Origin: Bacillota bacterium
GTDB taxonomy: Bacteria > Bacillota > Desulfotomaculia > Desulfotomaculales > Desulfohalotomaculaceae
Assembly (NCBI GenBank): GCA_009711615.1
Contig: VENI01000007.1
Coordinates: 1 to 64,000, forward strand
DNA: 64,000 nucleotides
Direction of reading: 5' to 3'
Under the pieces are notes generated by a model, which was given only the letters and a program-made list of their open reading frames with translations, was not told the DNA's origin and searched no databases. Position 1 is the first letter of the stretch. Every line of letters begins with the position of its first letter. Position numbers and translations under genes: made by a program. Shown here piece by piece: positions 35,152-45,476 of the stretch.

Positions 35152-35159
35152 CAAATAAC

Positions 35160-36518
35160 TTACATTAATCGAGATATAAATAGGGAGGCCAGACCGAAAT
35201 AAATGCTTAGTGAAAAAATATCGTTTAATGTGGTGATTAAGGGCCCAGATGCCACCGCAGGGTCTACTTTAAAACGGTACAATAACAGAGGTATAATTGT
35301 ACCTGCCAGCGTACCAATTATGAGGGTTAGAAATAATGAACTTCCCACAACAACCCCCAACACCAAGTTACCCCGCCAGATAAAAGCTATTACTGCTATT
35401 AAAAGGCCACATACCAGGCCGATAAATAACCCCACCCCAAGTTCACGCAGTATTAGTCTGGCTACTGAATTTTTATCAAGATCGTTAGATACCAAGCCTC
35501 TAACCACTACAGCCAAGGACTGCGTGCCAGTGTTTCCTGTCATACCGGCAATCATCGGTAAAAAAAATGCTAGAGAAACCACTTTTTGTAATGTGTTCTC
35601 AAAACTGCTGATGATTGCACCCGATATGATACCGATAAATAGCAGTAATATTAGCCACGGCAAACGACGCATGCTTGCAGTAAACGCCCCAGTGTTAAAA
35701 TCTATTGTTCTTCCTGATGCAGAAAATTTTTCAATATCCTCATTGGCTTCTGCAATTACCACATCAATAATGTCGTCCACCGTTACTATACCCATTAAAT
35801 GTTTATCGTTATCCACTACCGGAACTGCTATGAAGTCATACCTTTCAATGATGCGGGCTACTTTTTCTTGATCCATATCAAGCGGAACAGAAATCACCCG
35901 GGTAAACATGATGTCATCTATCTTTTCATGTAAATCAGCCAATAATAGATCCCGGTATGATACCACACCCACTAATTGTTTATCTTCATTTAAAACATAA
36001 AGATAATATATATTTTCAGCCATCCTAGCAAATGATTTTAACTTGTCCACTGCTTCCCGTACGGTGTAGTAATTGCGTATCCATACATACCGGTTAGTCA
36101 TGATTCCCCCGGCGGTATCGGCAGGGTAGCGCATCAAATTTTGCACCGTTTGGGATTCTTCCCGTTTCATTAAAGATAAGAATTCTTCAATTTTTTCCAC
36201 CGATAGATCGTTAAGCAGGTCAACAAGGTCATCATTATCCATTACATCCATTACGTGGGATGATTTTTCCAAACCCAAACGATGCAAAATATCAATTTGC
36301 ATTTCTCGATCCAACTCTTCTATTAAATGTGCAATTTGTTCGGGAGCAAGCAAGAGTATAAACTTGTGATGATGTTTTTCAGGCAGATTGGTGTACAGCT
36401 GAGCTACATCATAGGGATGCAGTTCATTTATCATATTCTGCATCTCTTCTTTTTTCTGCTCTTTTACATATTTAATAGCCAGCAACAAAATTTGATCTTC
36501 AGTGATCTGATGCAACAT
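35160..36518 (-). CDS. mgtE: magnesium transporter MgtE
   Basis: The 452-residue protein has the MgtE layout: an N-terminal helical MgtE_N domain (1-130), paired CBS domains (about 135-260) that sense Mg2+, and five membrane helices forming the channel. Conserved channel residues lie in FFLPMIAGMTGNTGTQSLAVVVRGL. Full length for the family. Only about 90 bases lie upstream, and no Mg2+ riboswitch could be recognised there. Confidence 0.95.
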   Translation of the reverse strand: MLHQITEDQILLLAIKYVKEQKKEEMQNMINELHPYDVAQLYTNLPEKHHHKFILLLAPEQIAHLIEELDREMQIDILHRLGLEKSSHVMDVMDNDDLVDLLNDLSVEKIEEFLSLMKREESQTVQNLMRYPADTAGGIMTNRYVWIRNYYTVREAVDKLKSFARMAENIYYLYVLNEDKQLVGVVSYRDLLLADLHEKIDDIMFTRVISVPLDMDQEKVARIIERYDFIAVPVVDNDKHLMGIVTVDDIIDVVIAEANEDIEKFSASGRTIDFNTGAFTASMRRLPWLILLLFIGIISGAIISSFENTLQKVVSLAFFLPMIAGMTGNTGTQSLAVVVRGLVSNDLDKNSVARLILRELGVGLFIGLVCGLLIAVIAFIWRGNLVLGVVVGSSLFLTLIIGTLAGTIIPLLLYRFKVDPAVASGPLITTLNDIFSLSIYFGLASLFISRLM

Positions 36519-36566
36519 CTTATCACCACCATTTAAAGGGTCACTGTGTTATTTTGCCCTGTAACA

Positions 36567-36606
36567 AGAAAAAAATAAGGACCCCAAATTTGAAATTCGA
36601 AGTCCT
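36567..36606 (-). terminator. terminator of the sqdB-sqdX pair
   Basis: Minus strand: AGGAC...AATTT / AAATT...GTCCT hairpin followed by TATTTTTTT. Confidence 0.75.
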
Positions 36607-36610
36607 ATTC

Positions 36611-37744
36611 CTAACTAATCTCTTCAATCTCTTTTTTTTCAGCAAGAACTTGTAGGTAAAAATTAAACAATTGTTCAGAAGGCCCCGACCAGCCGTACCT
36701 TTGGCCAGTTTTATAGGCATTTTCCGATAATCTTTTCGTCAGTTCATTATCTTTAATTTGGTTTACAGTATCTAGGAAACCGCTCTCTTCTTCTGGATGA
36801 TACAGTAGACCGTTAATACCATCATCAATTTGCTCACAAGTGGGTCCACTTTTTGCAGCTATTACCGGCAGTCCTGATGCCATTGCTTCTAAAATTACTA
36901 AGCCAAGGGTTTCCGTGGTGGATGGAAATACAAAACAGTCTGCAGAGGCATAGGCCTGGGCCAGTTCTTTGCCATGTAAAAAACCAGTAAAAACGGTATT
37001 GGTGCCCTGGAAAAGGTCTTCAAGATATTCTCTATGGGGACCATCACCAATAATGGCCAGGTAAAAATCGTCTGACTGCCTTAGTACAGTTTTAATTCTG
37101 TCAATTTCCTTTTCCGGTGCCAATCTACCTACAAAAATTAACAGCTTTTTATCAGGCATGTTATTGGTTAATCGGCGGCGCATTTCTGAAGTGTAATTAC
37201 TGGGGTCAAACTGCTCAACATCCACACCACGTTCCCACAAATGAACATTTTGAATGTCTTGTTGTTTAAGTTCTTCCTTAATTGCATTGGAAGTACACAA
37301 ATTAATATCTGCTTTGTTATGTAACTTTCTTAAGTACCACCATAATGCCGGTTTGAAGAAAGGCATTTTGTAATATTCAGCATAATCCGGTACATTGGTA
37401 TGGTATGAAGCAATCATCGGTAATCCTAATTTTTCCCCATAATATACCCCTGCAGCACCAAGTAGTGCTGGGTTAACCACATGCAATATTTCGGGATTGA
37501 ACTCTTTTAAAATTTTAGCAACTTTGGGGTGAGGCAGTGAAAACTTCTTTCCTTTGTAAAAGAATAAGTTTTTAGCAGGAATCCCCACCACCCTTGCTCC
37601 ATAATAATTGTTTACACCTAAATCAGGGGCAATAATACAAACTTGGTGTCCATTCTTTTGTAACCATTTTATTGATGCACATAATCTGGTAACTACTCCA
37701 TCAGTTGAAGGCAAAAATGTTTCTGTGACGATGGCAATTCTCAT
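36611..37744 (-). CDS. GT4 glycosyltransferase, SqdX-like
   Basis: The 377-residue GT-B glycosyltransferase starts MRIAIVTETFLPSTDGV and carries SYHTNVPDYAEYY and FVGRLAPEKEIDRI. The nucleotide-sugar site is FPSTTETLGLVILEAMASGLPVIAA (EX7E). These are features of the family that includes SqdX, which transfers sulfoquinovose from UDP to diacylglycerol. Its place 14 bases after sqdB makes that the best assignment, though monoglucosyl-diacylglycerol and mannosyl transferases look alike. The ATG at 37744 follows AAAGGTG; a GTG three codons upstream is less likely. Confidence 0.75.
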   Translation of the reverse strand: MRIAIVTETFLPSTDGVVTRLCASIKWLQKNGHQVCIIAPDLGVNNYYGARVVGIPAKNLFFYKGKKFSLPHPKVAKILKEFNPEILHVVNPALLGAAGVYYGEKLGLPMIASYHTNVPDYAEYYKMPFFKPALWWYLRKLHNKADINLCTSNAIKEELKQQDIQNVHLWERGVDVEQFDPSNYTSEMRRRLTNNMPDKKLLIFVGRLAPEKEIDRIKTVLRQSDDFYLAIIGDGPHREYLEDLFQGTNTVFTGFLHGKELAQAYASADCFVFPSTTETLGLVILEAMASGLPVIAAKSGPTCEQIDDGINGLLYHPEEESGFLDTVNQIKDNELTKRLSENAYKTGQRYGWSGPSEQLFNFYLQVLAEKKEIEEIS

Positions 37745-37758
37745 TATTATCACCTTTA

Positions 37759-38925
<1,167 letters not shown>

Positions 38926-39020
38926 TCAGGCTTTAACAGTTTTTTCATTATATAATTATTTATTCAATTAGTTGTTAGATATAGATAAAATATGTAAAAA
39001 GTTATATTAAAAAATTATAA

Positions 39021-39050
39021 AAAAAACAGGGAGCTAAGTCCCTGTTTTTT
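39021..39050. terminator. bidirectional terminator after copZ
   Basis: AACAGGGA / TCCCTGTT stem (39025-39032, 39039-39046), loop GCTAAG, flanked by A and T runs. Confidence 0.88.
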
Positions 39051-39051
39051 G

Positions 39052-39264
39052 CTATTTCACTTCATATCCTTCTTCTTCGATGGCATTAACAAGATCATCT
39101 TTGGTAGTTTTGCCTGGGTCATAGGTAACGGTAACATTTTTCTCCCCTAAATTAGCCACCGCCTTTTCCACACCCGCTAAAGCAGCTAGAGCCTTTTCCA
39201 CCGCAGCGGTGCAGTGACCGCAGGACATTCCTTCAACATTAATTTTTTCTTCACTGATTGCCAT
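39052..39264 (-). CDS. copZ: copper chaperone CopZ
   Basis: A 70-residue heavy-metal-associated domain with the metal-binding loop GMSCGHC (about 14-20). It hands Cu(I) to the CopA ATPase encoded 40 bases upstream. No copper-responsive repressor gene lies alongside. Confidence 0.93.
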   Translation of the reverse strand: MAISEEKINVEGMSCGHCTAAVEKALAALAGVEKAVANLGEKNVTVTYDPGKTTKDDLVNAIEEEGYEVK

Positions 39265-39304
39265 ATTTATTCCTCCTTTTTAAATTTATATGACTGTTAG
39301 ATCT

Positions 39305-41707
39305 TTAATCAAGTTTTAATTTTCTTAATCTCAAAGCATTAGTAACAACAGAAACTGAGCTGAAAGCCATGGCTGCACCAGCCAGAATGGGACTTAAAAA
39401 TCCCAAAGCTGCCACCGGTATACCTACTGAGTTATAAATCATAGCCCAAAAAAGGTTTTGCTTAATGTTGCGCATGGTGGCTCTAGATAACTTGATGCTG
39501 TTTACCACACCCTGCAGATCACCTTTTATCAGGGTAATATCTGCTGCTTCCATGGCCACATCAGTACCTGTGCCAATGGCAAATCCTACATCGGCAGTGG
39601 CCAGTGCTGGGGCATCGTTAATACCATCTCCCACCATACCTACTTGTTTACCCTGCTGCTGCAGTTCCTTTATCTTATCTGCCTTTTGTTCTGGCAGCAC
39701 TTCCGCCATTACGTTTGTTATACCCACTTCTTGGGCTATTGCCTCTGCTGTACGCCGGTTGTCACCGGTTATCATCCAGACATCCAGTTCTAATTCCTGC
39801 ATTCTTTGCACTGCCTGCAGTGAGTTTTCTTTAATTGTGTCCGCCACCGCTATTATTCCAATCAGTTGTTTGTCTGATCCAACGTACATGGCTGTTTTCC
39901 CTTCACCTTCCAGTTCGGCGGCTTTCTGTTTCATTGGAGATATATCCACATTATTATCTGCCATCAATTTAGCTGTACCTATTAAAAACTTTTCCTTTTC
40001 AATTGCTACCGATATACCATGACCGGGAATAGCATTAAAGTCTTTGGCATCTTTTAGAGAAATGTTTCTTTCTTTGGCTGCTTCTACAATAGCCTTGGCC
40101 AACGGATGTTCCGACGAACTTTCTGCAGATGCAGCCAGTTTTAACAATTCTTCTTCAGATCTCTCTCCTGCAACCACAATGTCGGTTAGCGACGGTTCAC
40201 CCTTGGTAATGGTACCAGTCTTGTCTAATACCACTGCATTCAGGCGGTAGGCACTTTCCAGGTGCTCCCCGCCTTTAATTAAAATACCATATTCAGCCCC
40301 TTTACCAGTGCCCACCATAATAGATGTGGGGGTGGCCAAACCTAACGCACAAGGGCAGGCAATCACTAGCACTGCTGTAAAATTAATCAACGCCCTAGTA
40401 AAGTTGCCGTTGTCGCCAAAGAAATACCAGCCCAGAAATGTCATTACCGCTATTAACACCACTGCAGGTACAAAGTAAGCAGAAATTACATCAGCCATCC
40501 GCTGAACTGGGGCTTTGGAGCCCTGGGCATCTTCTACTATTTTAATTATCTGCGCCAGTGCTGTGTCCCGACCTACCTTGGTGGCTTTATACTTAAATGT
40601 ACCCAATTTGTTGATGGTGGCACCAATTATTTCATCGCCCTCAGTTTTGTCCACTGGTACACTTTCCCCTGTAAGCATGGATTGATCTACAGTGGAATTT
40701 CCTTCTTCCACCACACCGTCCACTGGTATTTTTTCACCGGGACGGACCACTAATATATCACCCACCACCACTTCGTCAATGGGTATTTCCTGCTCTTTAC
40801 CTTCCCGGATCACCCTAGCGTTTTTTGCTTTTAAATTCATTAATTTTCTAATGGCTTCAGAGGTACGGCCCTTGGCCTGAGACTCGAGCATTTTTCCCAG
40901 TAAAACCAATGTAATAATAATAGCCGCACTTTCGTAATAAACCTCTTCCATACCAAACTGGTGGCCAAAAAAAGTGACAAAAACACTGTAAAAATACGCA
41001 GCGGAAGTCCCCAGCGCCACCAGCACTGACATATTGGCGCTACCGCCCTTCAAACTACCATAAGCATCTTTATAAAAGTACAGTCCTGGTATAAACTGTA
41101 CCACTGAAGCAAAAACAAATTGCGCCTTGGGATCAAATATTATCAATTGCGTTAAGGCATCCAATTGAAATACCATTACCAGCATGAACAAAAACAGTGG
41201 AGCAGAGAATATAGCGGCAATAATGAAGTACAACCGCTGTCGCTTTATTTCTTTATTTCGCTGGTCTTTTTCTCTATCCTGGTCATCTTCTTCAATATCC
41301 CTAGCTTGAAAGCCTAACTTAGTAATCTTTCTTTTTATTTCCCCAACATCTGTTCCCTCAGGGTTGTACTCTACCACAGCTTTTTCAAGGGCTAAATTAA
41401 CCGTTGCATTAAAAATTCCCGGCGACTTATTTAGTACCCGCTCTATTCTGGCAGAGCAGGATGCACAGCTCATGCCACTCACTGCTAGTTGAACTTTTTC
41501 TTGCTGTACATCAAAACCAATACTCTTAATTTTATCAATAATATCTATATTTGAAACTTTATCAGTATCGTATTCCACAGTTGCCTTTTCCAGTGCCAGA
41601 TTAACTTGTGCTGAGTTAATACCATCCATTTTATTCAGCACACGTTCTATTCTGCCGGAACAAGCAGCACAGCTCATCCCGGTAACTTTTAAAGTAATAA
41701 TACTCAT
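39305..41707 (-). CDS. copA: copper-exporting P1B-type ATPase
   Basis: The 800-residue pump has two N-terminal metal-binding domains (C13/C16 in MSCAAC; C81/C84 in MSCASC) and eight membrane helices with the CPC motif CPCALG (451-453). The phosphorylation site is DKTGTI (D495), and the hinge [12 protein letters not shown] is present. It exports Cu(I) from the cytoplasm. The ATG at 41707 follows GGAGGGGTTTCA; the frame extends 21 codons upstream without support. copZ follows in the same operon. Confidence 0.96.
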   Translation of the reverse strand: MSIITLKVTGMSCAACSGRIERVLNKMDGINSAQVNLALEKATVEYDTDKVSNIDIIDKIKSIGFDVQQEKVQLAVSGMSCASCSARIERVLNKSPGIFNATVNLALEKAVVEYNPEGTDVGEIKRKITKLGFQARDIEEDDQDREKDQRNKEIKRQRLYFIIAAIFSAPLFLFMLVMVFQLDALTQLIIFDPKAQFVFASVVQFIPGLYFYKDAYGSLKGGSANMSVLVALGTSAAYFYSVFVTFFGHQFGMEEVYYESAAIIITLVLLGKMLESQAKGRTSEAIRKLMNLKAKNARVIREGKEQEIPIDEVVVGDILVVRPGEKIPVDGVVEEGNSTVDQSMLTGESVPVDKTEGDEIIGATINKLGTFKYKATKVGRDTALAQIIKIVEDAQGSKAPVQRMADVISAYFVPAVVLIAVMTFLGWYFFGDNGNFTRALINFTAVLVIACPCALGLATPTSIMVGTGKGAEYGILIKGGEHLESAYRLNAVVLDKTGTITKGEPSLTDIVVAGERSEEELLKLAASAESSSEHPLAKAIVEAAKERNISLKDAKDFNAIPGHGISVAIEKEKFLIGTAKLMADNNVDISPMKQKAAELEGEGKTAMYVGSDKQLIGIIAVADTIKENSLQAVQRMQELELDVWMITGDNRRTAEAIAQEVGITNVMAEVLPEQKADKIKELQQQGKQVGMVGDGINDAPALATADVGFAIGTGTDVAMEAADITLIKGDLQGVVNSIKLSRATMRNIKQNLFWAMIYNSVGIPVAALGFLSPILAGAAMAFSSVSVVTNALRLRKLKLD

Positions 41708-41845
41708 TGAAACCCCTCCAAAAATTTGGTACCACAACCTAATTTTACAGATAATCTTTTTTACCGTCAAATGGGACGGTTAATGACTAACATAACCTTT
41801 TGCTGGTCAAAATAATGTTAAGATTTTACTAAGGGGGAATATTTA

Positions 41846-42052
41846 ATGGAAGATCAGGAGAAAATGCCCAATAAGAAAAAAATTTTGGAAGGGCAGCCGG
41901 CCCGGGGATATGCATTTGTTCGTGAACCCACCGGTTCAGCCACTGCAGTGAACGTAGACGGAACTGAAGACCCCAACGATCTCAATGATCCAGGTAAGTT
42001 TAGCCACGAAAATACTGATATGACCAGTGAAAAAATGAATAATGATGAGTAA
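41846..42052 (+). CDS. hypothetical small acidic protein, 68 aa
   Basis: ATG at 41846 follows AAGGGGGAATATTTA, a good ribosome site. The 68-residue product is hydrophilic and acidic (GTEDPNDLNDPGKFSHENTD) with no membrane or metal motif, and probably largely unstructured. I do not recognise the family. Its stop codon lies inside the left arm of a 26-bp perfect hairpin, so termination and translation end at nearly the same place. Divergent from copA. Confidence 0.6.
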   Translation: MEDQEKMPNKKKILEGQPARGYAFVREPTGSATAVNVDGTEDPNDLNDPGKFSHENTDMTSEKMNNDE

Positions 42053-42100
42053 AACATTTAGGCACGTCCTCTGAAGGACGTGCCTAAATGTTTTACTCAT
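42045..42100. terminator. 26-bp perfect inverted repeat (likely bidirectional terminator)
   Basis: The left arm (42045-42070) and right arm (42075-42100) are perfectly complementary, with loop CTGA (42071-42074). The arms contain GGCACGTCCT and A/T-rich outer ends. Convergent genes end on either side (42052 plus, 42122 minus). Confidence 0.75.
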
Positions 42101-42121
42101 GGCTTCTGTCTCCTAAATTAA

Positions 42122-42730
42122 CTATTCATTTCCGTAGAATTCCCGAACTCTGAATTCCACACCCATATTTTTAGCTATCTCCCGACAGGCTTCTTCATCC
42201 ACTCCCTGCCACTTTACCACCGATAATATTACTCTGGGAATATATTTTTTACATTCTCGAGCAAACTCAAGCACTGCGCTGTATGCTTCTTCTGGCTCAT
42301 ATTTTAGTGGATTGCTTAATTCTGCATATATATTGGCATTTTGTGCATTTAAACTTATGGATATTACATCCACTAGATCGTCCAGTTCGGGCACTACATT
42401 TTTCTGGTGAATTATATTTGCCTGGCCATTAGTATTAATACGTATTTTTTTTGCCCCTTTGTGTTTCAATTCTTTGGCTGCTGCAGTGACCATTTCCAGT
42501 CTCACTAGCGGTTCACCATAACCACAAAAGACAACTTCATCATATTGGCTAGGATCACCTGCAGCATCCAGTAACTCCTTTAAACTTGGTTCCTCAGGAA
42601 GCCACAAATCATAACCTACTCCTTTGTTAGTACGACGAATGCAAAATACACAGTTGTTAGTGCAGCGATTGGTGATATTTAGATATAATGATGCGCCTAT
42701 GGAATAGGCAATACACTGATGATTTATCAC
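42122..42730 (-). CDS. TatD-associated radical SAM protein
   Basis: The 202-residue protein has the radical SAM cluster motif CTNNCVFC (CxxxCxxC, about 23-30) and the GGEP-like CGYGEPLVR (about 69-77). It is shorter than most radical SAM enzymes and matches the family found next to, or fused with, TatD nucleases. No TatD gene is in reach here. Substrate unknown. Confidence 0.8.
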   Translation of the reverse strand: MINHQCIAYSIGASLYLNITNRCTNNCVFCIRRTNKGVGYDLWLPEEPSLKELLDAAGDPSQYDEVVFCGYGEPLVRLEMVTAAAKELKHKGAKKIRINTNGQANIIHQKNVVPELDDLVDVISISLNAQNANIYAELSNPLKYEPEEAYSAVLEFARECKKYIPRVILSVVKWQGVDEEACREIAKNMGVEFRVREFYGNE

Positions 42731-42819
42731 AACAATTCTCCTCTGTCCGTATTATTATCATATTTTATCACATAACCCCATATTGTTATATTGATTAATT
42801 TATCCAGGAGGTGATGATT

Positions 42820-43230
42820 ATGCGTCCAATAAAAAATGAATCCAACAACGTACAAAACACTGGCATTAGTCTCACTGCAATCTGTTATGGTACATTGGCC
42901 ACTGTTACTGTCGCAGTTATTCTCAGTACATCGTTTGGAGTTATTTATTTCTTAACTAGCATCTCAGAAAGCACCCTACCCTGGGTGTCATCTAGCATCT
43001 TGTGTGTCAGTGCTTTTCTTGGAAGTATTTATGCTTCCCAGCGGGTGGGTGCTAAAGGCTTATACCATGGAATAGGTGTAGGCATAATGTTTTTTATTTT
43101 TATTTGGATTGTAGCGGGTTTTTTCTTAGCAGGCAATTTATTCTTAACAGGTTTCATTACTAAACTGGTGCTTACATTATTATCTGGAGCTGCCGGAGGG
43201 GTTCTAGGAGTTAGCTTTAGTAGTAAGTAG
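42820..43230 (+). CDS. TIGR04086 (YrzE-like) membrane protein
   Basis: The 136-residue protein has four membrane helices with short loops and Gly-rich helix 4 (LLSGAAGGVLGVSF), the pattern of the TIGR04086/YrzE family of unknown function in Firmicutes. AGGAGG (42807-42812) points to the ATG at 42820 rather than the GTG at 42811 or the ATG at 42814. Confidence 0.7.
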   Translation: MRPIKNESNNVQNTGISLTAICYGTLATVTVAVILSTSFGVIYFLTSISESTLPWVSSSILCVSAFLGSIYASQRVGAKGLYHGIGVGIMFFIFIWIVAGFFLAGNLFLTGFITKLVLTLLSGAAGGVLGVSFSSK

Positions 43231-43263
43231 TATGAGGATAGGCTCAAAATATTGGGCCTATTT

Positions 43264-43989
43264 TTAATTTGTATTTACCACCGGCAGATGAACAGTAAAA
43301 ATACTTCCTTTACCTTTTTCACTGGTTACTTTTATTTGCCCACCGTGCTTACTTACCAATTGCTCTGAAACTGTTAAACCCAGCCCAATTTTTTCGTTTC
43401 CGTCTGAATAAAACGGATAAAATATTTTTTTTATTTCCGTTTTGGAAATACCCTTTCCGTTATCTTTAAAATCTATTTTAAATTTCTTTTGCTCTTGGTT
43501 GTAAGTAACATTAATTTCCAATAATCCTCCACCGGGCATAGCATTAATAGCATTAACAGCCAAGTTTATAAAAACCCGCTTTATTTGATTTACATCCATC
43601 ACTGCCAAAGGAAGGTGAGGTTGATAGTACCTTTTAACCGTTACATTATTAAACACCGCATCGCTGTCTATTAATAGTGATACTTCATCAAGAACAAACT
43701 CAATCTGTGTGAAGGTTAAATCGGGTCTACTGGGCTGAGAAATATGCATCAATTCTTTTATTATAGAATTAATTTTACTTGTTTCTTCCAGTGCCACATC
43801 AATGTGTTGATTTAAAAGTTTATCTTCTAAATTTCGTTCCTTTATTAACTGTAGTAAACCTATTGTGGTTGTGAGGGGGTTCTTTATTTCATGGGCTACA
43901 CCATTAGCCAATTCATTAATTATACAGATTTTTTCCGACGGATATAGGTCAGTATTTTGACCGTTTTTTATATCATTACCCAATTGCAT
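43264..43989 (-). CDS. soluble histidine kinase, sporulation-kinase-like
   Basis: The 241-residue protein is a bare kinase core. Its phospho-acceptor box is ANGVAHEIKNPLTTTIGLLQL and its ATPase domain carries NLAVNAINAM (N box), DNGKGIS (G1) and GLGLTVSEQLVSKHGG (G2). The H-E-I-K-N-P-L box and small size are as in Spo0A/Spo0F-phosphorylating kinases. No sensor domain or membrane segment is present and no response regulator lies nearby, as for orphan sporulation kinases. A perfect TTTGTCGAA lies 87 bases upstream of the start. GTG at 43998 is an alternative start. Confidence 0.85.
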   Translation of the reverse strand: MQLGNDIKNGQNTDLYPSEKICIINELANGVAHEIKNPLTTTIGLLQLIKERNLEDKLLNQHIDVALEETSKINSIIKELMHISQPSRPDLTFTQIEFVLDEVSLLIDSDAVFNNVTVKRYYQPHLPLAVMDVNQIKRVFINLAVNAINAMPGGGLLEINVTYNQEQKKFKIDFKDNGKGISKTEIKKIFYPFYSDGNEKIGLGLTVSEQLVSKHGGQIKVTSEKGKGSIFTVHLPVVNTN

Positions 43990-44075
43990 CAACATCACCC
44001 TATAAAAACTAATTTTACAACAAAAGGATAATTCTATACAAATATATCCATCACCTGCTAAAATATGGTAAATAT

Positions 44076-44084
44076 TTTGTCGAA
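44076..44084. promoter_or_regulatory. Spo0A-box match upstream of the orphan kinase
   Basis: TTTGTCGAA on the plus strand between the kinase and pssA. The rest of 43990-44286 is AT-rich without a gene. Confidence 0.4.
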
Positions 44085-44286
44085 AAAGAAATACAGGACA
44101 GCTTAAATGCCACCCTGTAGACTGATTTTGAAATTTTATTTTATAATTTTACTAAGCAGGGAGCGTAAAAATCCGGGTAATTTAATATAATAGACGCGCA
44201 AAGTCATATCACCCCTTTAGAGTTCTAAGTTATTCTATCTTATTAACCAGGGGTGCAAAATGTGCATCAACAACGGAAAAAATTTA

Positions 44287-44790
44287 TTAAAACTTTGGTA
44301 TTGATACTTTACTAACCATTAGAAATGAAAGGCTTAATATTATTAACATCACTACTCCAACATGTAAATCCCTAGCCACCAACATTAACAGCGCCATCAG
44401 ACCACCTGCCACCGTAATGGGTATACCTTGAAAACTGCCAGAAAAGGTAGTGGTGTTAAACCTGGCTAATCTCAGTGCGCCACAAACCACAAAGAGAACT
44501 GACGCCCCGAGACCAGCAATACCAAGAGATACTAAATTAGAAGCATAAACTAGTAGTGCTGGAGCTACACCAAAACTCACCAAATCTGCCAATGAGTCTA
44601 ACTCTTTACCAAAGGCAGATGTAGCACTAAGCCGACGGGCAACTTTGCCATCCATACTGTCTAAAAGTGCTGCCAGTAGTATTAAACCTGCAGCACTGGT
44701 GAAATTATCAGACATCATTAGTACTAGAGACATAACTCCTGCTACTAAATTAATTGCAGTTATAATATTAGGTATATATTTACTGCTCAT
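44287..44790 (-). CDS. pssA: CDP-diacylglycerol-serine O-phosphatidyltransferase
   Basis: PssA makes phosphatidylserine from CDP-diacylglycerol and serine. The 167-residue membrane protein has the CDP-alcohol phosphotransferase motif DGKVARRLSATSAFGKELDSLAD (DGx2ARx8Gx3Dx3D, about 48-70) and about five helices. The ATG at 44790 follows TTGGGAGGC and overlaps psd by 11 bases. It is the second gene of a psd-pssA operon giving phosphatidylethanolamine. Confidence 0.94.
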   Translation of the reverse strand: MSSKYIPNIITAINLVAGVMSLVLMMSDNFTSAAGLILLAALLDSMDGKVARRLSATSAFGKELDSLADLVSFGVAPALLVYASNLVSLGIAGLGASVLFVVCGALRLARFNTTTFSGSFQGIPITVAGGLMALLMLVARDLHVGVVMLIILSLSFLMVSKVSIPKF

Positions 44791-45427
44791 TTGGGAGCCT
44801 CCCAATAATCGTTTCCCCACCACGTACTTTATCTTTCTCCTTTATCATTAATTCTGATTCAACTGGCAAAAATATTTCTGTACACGAACCAAATTTTATC
44901 AACCCAAAAATTTCTCCTTTTTTTAAGTTATCACCAACATCAACCCAGCATACAATCCTACGAGCTATAAAACCCGTCACCTGGGTTACCATAACTTTCA
45001 AACCGCCTGTTTTTATGCCAATAAAACTCTTTTCGTTAATATCTGAAGCATGGCTTTTAAAAGCCGGTAAAAATTTACCAGGACGGTATAGACGGTACTC
45101 AACCTTACCCTCCACCGGGGAACGGTTTAGGTGTACGTTAAAAACAGAAAGGAAAATACTTACTCTAATTGCCTTCCCCTTAAGGTAATTATCTTCCTGT
45201 ACCTCATTTATTGATAATATCACCCCATCAGCTGGTGATATGATAGTGTTTTTATCTTTAGGTATTACCCGTTTTGGATTACGGAAAAAAAATGCAACAA
45301 AAATAAATAATATTGCGGGAATCACCGTTATAAACGGATTTATAAGATAAAAAACAACCCCAAGCACAGCTAGTATTGCCAAATAAAGCCAACCGTCCTG
45401 GGCAATAGGATATACTTTTTTACTCAT
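44780..45427 (-). CDS. psd: phosphatidylserine decarboxylase
   Basis: The 215-residue proenzyme is of the short type. It has an N-terminal membrane helix pair (about 13-48) and the self-cleavage site FGSCTEIFLP (Gly-Ser about 182-183), where the pyruvoyl group forms. HLNRSPVEGKVEY is the conserved His-containing region. It converts phosphatidylserine to phosphatidylethanolamine. The ribosome site is distant (AGAGGAA about 14 bases before the ATG), so the start is slightly uncertain. Confidence 0.93.
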   Translation of the reverse strand: MSKKVYPIAQDGWLYLAILAVLGVVFYLINPFITVIPAILFIFVAFFFRNPKRVIPKDKNTIISPADGVILSINEVQEDNYLKGKAIRVSIFLSVFNVHLNRSPVEGKVEYRLYRPGKFLPAFKSHASDINEKSFIGIKTGGLKVMVTQVTGFIARRIVCWVDVGDNLKKGEIFGLIKFGSCTEIFLPVESELMIKEKDKVRGGETIIGRLPNEQ

Positions 45428-45476
45428 TATTTTACCAAATTCCTCTCTTAAAATTACAATAAATTATATTTTAACA

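Noticed and set aside
36519-36610. Mg2+ riboswitch (M-box) before mgtE
   Set aside because: Only about 90 bases are available and most form the terminator of the upstream gene.
41757-41780. ACCGTC-GACGGT hairpin upstream of copA as a copper-repressor site
   Set aside because: It is a simple six-base hairpin without a recognisable CsoR or CopY operator pattern; it may only be a leader structure.
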